DNA of 64,000 bases from Drosophila pseudoobscura. Lineage: Eukaryota; Arthropoda; Insecta; Diptera; Drosophilidae. The notes under the pieces are model-generated. The model did not search any database. It was not told the DNA's origin and was given only the letters and a program-made list of their open reading frames with translations. Below, piece after piece: positions 59,777 through 64,000 of this stretch (positions within the stretch are counted from its first letter, which is position 1; each line of letters begins with the position of its first letter). The translations under genes and the position numbers were made by a program. Location of the stretch: positions 22,267,001-22,331,000 of the forward strand of contig NC_046683.1 of assembly GCF_009870125.1 (NCBI RefSeq), given 5' to 3'.

Positions 59777-62700
59777 CTGCAAACGAGTGGAAAGAGGAAC
59801 CTTGGGTTAGTCTCAGACTCTGTTCAATGATACAAAATAATGAATAGTTCTAGATGCTGAATAAAATCACAGGTTAAGGAATTCATTACGTGGAAACCAT
59901 CCATAAGAAGGCGCAAGAAGGCAAATGTTGGATGAGTCCAAGGCAGGTCCACGGTCCAAGTGCCCAGTCGTTCCGCTCTCTAATCCCGACTGCTGACATC
60001 CTCCATTAGAAATGTGGCCAAGAAAGTGGAGGCGAAAGAGTAGCCAGTGTGACAGGCTGCATTAAAGAAGAAGCGGGCCACGAAGCCGATACTGTTGAAT
60101 CCAGCTGTTGCGAACTGTAAAAGTTGCTACTTCCGCTGTCGGCTCGGCCTATTACACGCTTAACTAAACGTCGTACCACCGAACCACTGAACCAATAAAA
60201 ACAGTGGCATGAGCAGAATACCCCACAGTCGGAGTGGCGGCAGGGATTACCCTTGGTCAGCTGGGTTCGTTGGCTCACAGAAGATATCTTCCCACATATA
60301 CACCACATCCACATCTACATCGACAGCCACATTGATTGGCTGAGTGAATGCAACTGGTGAGACTTTAATGAGCTCGACAGCAGTGGCAAGCGGTGGAAGG
60401 GGGTTGGGATCGGTGGGGGCTTGGGATGGAGAGTGGAGAGTTTTTGATGGCGATCTTCGCTTAGAAATTCTAATGGCTGCCCACCGATTGCCATCCCGCA
60501 GCTCTTAGTCCCCAGTTCTCCGTCCCGACCCGACCCGTCCCGACCCGTCCGCTCCGTTCCAGACCCAATCTCCTTCCAATTCCAATTGCAACCTCCGGCA
60601 GCGCTAACAACTTTTTGGCATTCTTGTGGTTTCCATTCGAACGGGTAGCAAATTGCTTTCTTGCCAGCAGTTTTATCCCAGCCGTTCCAGCCATCACAGT
60701 CATACCAACGAACCCATTCATCCAATTGACCCCAGTGCGCATGTCGGCTCAGCGGGCTGACCCTGCTGTCCGAAAGAGGTAGGGATGTGGTCCCATGTGC
60801 AAGTGGGTGGGTGGTCACAAGCGGAAAGAGAAATCGATTGCGTTGATTGAAGAGAACAATCGAGTGAAGGACTCGTTCAATGAATGAGCTGTGCATTGAT
60901 TTCGTGGCTGAGATGACTGCACAAGAAGAACAGAAACAGTATGCAGTTCAGGCTCACTAGTGGAAAGAAGGATCGGTTCCTTTGAGTGGGTAGAGTTGAT
61001 GGGTAGCCAATAGGCACTAATTCGGAAAGTAATTCACCAATTCGAATAGTAATACACTCGACCATGGGGCAGGACTCATTCATTCATATCGAGTCATGAA
61101 TTATTTAATGTTCAAATGGTCAAACTCTTGCGGAAGCCGTATACATATGTACATATATGTACATATGTATACATATGCACATATGTTTATCTTGCGGTCT
61201 GAGACAGCTCTCTCGTTGCAATTATTTCAGTCATACGAGTGGTACGAGTGTTCGCCTTGAGGTTCGTCCTCGCGTATTCCTGCTGTGATTATAGAGGCCG
61301 GAACGTGGCTATTACCCACAAAATTAACTGGCCAGTCTGGTCAGTCGCCAAACATGAGCTACAAATGGGGAAATGGGAGTCAAAGAGTTGGGAACCGGGA
61401 AAGGAGATTGGTCATTAGGAGCTAGCAATTGGGGAAGGATAACCCAGAGATGATAGCTGAGACTCGATAATCGAGAGAGGAGACAAGGGCCAGGGCCAAA
61501 TGATGTTGTTGCCCCGGCGTGTCCGATTGCAGGGCGAACAGCAGAGAAACAGCAACACAGCAAGCGAACAACAACATCTGCCACATCAGCAAAATCAGCA
61601 ACATCGACAACAACGACAACAACGACAACAACAACAACGACAAAGACAACGGCAACAGAAACTACAACCGAAACAGCGACAGCGACAACAAATAATCAGC
61701 TGTATGAAATAGGTGGCAAAGACAGCGGAATGCCTGCTGAATGCCACAAACCGCAACCCCCATCCTCCTTTGACGAGCACGACGGGAAATGCAACAAGAA
61801 CAACCAGCAACATAGCCAGCAGCGGAAACTCAACGGGAGCCGATCTGAAATATTGTTGTTGTCTCCACTCTGCTGTGGCAAATGCTTTTGCCCTGCACTC
61901 ATGGTGCGTGGCATGCCCGTTCTGAAATCTTTAGCGCAAGCCATTCGATAGTTGAACACGTTTAGGAAAATTCTTTAGTCCCCAGCATTCACTAACTAAT
62001 GTTAGTATCTTTTAGTTCAACCAATCTATTTTTTTAATTTTAGCTTGTTTCGAGAACTAGAACTAGAATATGATGAAAAAATCACGTACGTCAATTTATT
62101 GAGATTTTCGATATCAACACATTTTGGGAGCGTATACGCGCTTTGGTGGAGGCCCAGCGCAGAGGACATGCCTAATTTGTTGTAGAACTATCTTTCTTCT
62201 AATACATAGATACATGCATACATATGTAAGCATGGACATAGAATGCTGTATTTTCATATGCACATACATACATATGTATGTATGGATGGTATATTGATTT
62301 TTTTACTTTATACTGATTTTGAACTAGTTCGGAACTACCTCCTGCGCAACTAGCTACGGGTAGTCGAGCGGGAACCAGGGGTGGTTCCGCCCTAGGACAT
62401 GCATGTGTTAAATTCTCCGCTGAAATACATTGCGGGTAATCGATCTGGAACCAGGGAGGTGAGAATGGTAGCTAGTGCTGCACCGGTGCGGAACTAGTTG
62501 CCTGGTACTACAGGGTTTCTTACGTACATACATAAATACATACATGTATATATGTAATATGTGTGCATATGTACATATGTACATATGTAGTCGCTAATTT
62601 CCAGTCGATGTTCCCGCTCTTGAGGTTAGCTTCTCTGAAACCCTATAGAGGTTGTCGCGTTTGGTGATTTACAGCCCCTCTTCTCTTGTGAGGCGTGGGG

Positions 62701-64000
62701 ATTGCTTCTGCTTCGCTCCCACCGCCAGGGCAATGCATTTGATGCATTTGAAGCAAGAGAAGAGGAAGCAGAGCCAATTACATGATCCGCAGAGTATACA
62801 TATATGGCAATGATCAGCGATATATGGCTGATCGCCTTGGACAGATCCGGCTGTTGTGGGCTGCCTCCCGAGGAGGTGATTGGAGGAGGTGATTGCCAGC
62901 TCACGAATCTTGCTATTTATAGTTTCAGCCCGTCCTTGGACCATTTCAAATTTGAGTGGATCTGTTCTGGGATTTGGCTCCCGCAATTATAGAAACCCTC
63001 TGGAATGACGCTGGAGAGGATTGGGTGGGCTAGCCCCCTGAAGGTCACACCCCATGCCAACTTTTTTTCACTTCAGTGCTCTCTTTGCTAATTATGGGGC
63101 TGGGGATAGGAGGAATCGCAGAAGATCGATGGATAGTCACTGACTGGCTCGGCGCTTCTCCCCTCATCAGCTGTGGCCGCCTCAACCGGTCAATGGTCAA
63201 TGGTCTTTCTTCAGCACGCTCCCTTTACGCTGCCCTGTTCTGTGGCCAGTGGCGCGTACTTCGGGTTAGGCGGTGGAACCCGGCAATCAAGAAAATTTGC
63301 AGTTACGCTCGCTGGCGAGGAGAAAGGAGGAACGAAATGGAATCGAATCGAATATAAGGGAAGACGGCGTTCAGTCTTTTAGCGGTTTTGCTGGCTGGAA
63401 AGAAGTACACTCAGAAGGAGGGGGCGAATCAGTTGAAGAAGCAGCAATACCGGACTAAAGGTTATCATTAGGTACGCTTACTTCTTCTACGTCTTCTTTA
63501 TCTTCTTCTTCTTCTTCTTCCTCTTGCGTTCTGCTTGCTTCTTCTTTGGCTGCCTTCTCTTTTATCTTGTCTTGTTTGGGGCCCCTAATTAAATGGCCCC
63601 TCAAGAGAATGGCAGTTGCATCAAAAGGAGCCCACAAACCTAGAGATGGAGAGAGAAGAGATGGAGCCAGTGCTGGATTTCATTAGAGAGTGCAGGGGAA
63701 AAGGAAATCTCGAAAGTTCGAACGGGGGGATGGGGAACGGGGCGGCTACATTTCTATAATCGGGGAGGGGACCCGTAGTGAAAGTCCCACAGGTGTGATT
63801 ATGTCAATTAAAAAAAGTAAAATTTCTTCTTGTCATGTCTGCCCTAGGAAATGAACTTAAGAATGTGTAGATAAAAAGAAGGGACAAATTATGACTGGCA
63901 TACCACGCTATGCTCTCGTGCAAAAGAAGGGCTTCCCCTTCCGTCCAGAGGGAAAACAAATTTGCGTACAAAAGAATGTCTTTGCCAAACACGTCTAATT
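59777..64000. promoter_or_regulatory. tyn upstream region, no gene supported
   Basis: Likely 5' UTR intron and regulatory DNA of tyn. Visible features: a CAA/CGACAA-rich tract (61560-61690) that gives Gln/Arg-rich shadow frames; TACATATGTA microsatellites (61140-61190, 62260-62290, 62520-62590); two related 26-bp units with GGAACCAGGG (62355-62380, 62431-62456); and a (CTT)n tract at about 63478-63530. I see no conserved protein domain on either strand. Confidence 0.45.

Noticed and set aside
61500..61712. Gln/Arg-rich 70-aa frame
   Set aside because: Encoded by a CAA/CGA low-complexity tract with no domain or splice context; treated as a simple repeat.

Overview
The window looks like a Drosophila X-tip (Muller element A) segment, most likely from an obscura-group species. 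This is inferred from the gene set, the compact intron style and the abundant DINE-1/SGM-like repeats; no species-level test was possible. Five host protein-coding genes can be modelled exon by exon: an SDR-family protein (+, 107-1171), cinnamon (-, 1537-4083), a COA6-type mitochondrial Cx9C protein (-, 4502-4786), the histone methyltransferase G9a (-, 24146-30967), a GT31 beta-1,3-galactosyltransferase (+, 48532-49765) and, sixth, trynity, a PAN/ZP-domain apical matrix protein (-, 56493-59776). These genes also lie close together at the X tip of D. melanogaster, so gene content is conserved while the intergenic DNA is greatly expanded by transposons.

Layout. 0.1-4.8 kb: SDR gene convergent with cin, then COA6. 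5-23.1 kb: transposon block with a short Transib-like element with 5-bp target duplications, a LOA-like LINE, several DINE-1 Helentrons, and a hAT relic carrying a nearly complete RAG1-related Transib that itself carries a DINE-1. This block is bracketed by 876-bp inverted copies (7417-8292 and 23114-23989) of sequence lying just downstream of G9a. 24.1-31 kb: G9a with 10 coding exons. 31-33.5 kb: G9a upstream region. 33.5-48.2 kb: second transposon block with DINE-1s, a jockey-like LINE with 5' tandem monomers, a complete-length but broken Ty3/gypsy-type LTR retrotransposon (35821-40651, TSD ATAG), a Helitron/Helentron helicase fragment, an ORF1-EN LINE fragment, a Tc1 relic and a TIR element. 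48.3-50.3 kb: galactosyltransferase gene. 50.5-55.1 kb: cluster of DINE-1s, including two closely related copies in tandem. 55.4-59.8 kb: tyn. 59.8-64 kb: upstream/regulatory DNA with no supported gene.

The host genes are unrelated in function (molybdenum cofactor synthesis, mitochondrial copper/COX assembly, H3K9 methylation, glycosylation, cuticle matrix), as expected for a eukaryotic region without operons. The most informative structure is the nested and inverted transposon architecture, which gives element ends, target duplications and relative ages directly from the sequence. Exon boundaries were placed by reading GT/AG sites and checked by phase arithmetic; each multi-exon CDS sums to a multiple of three.
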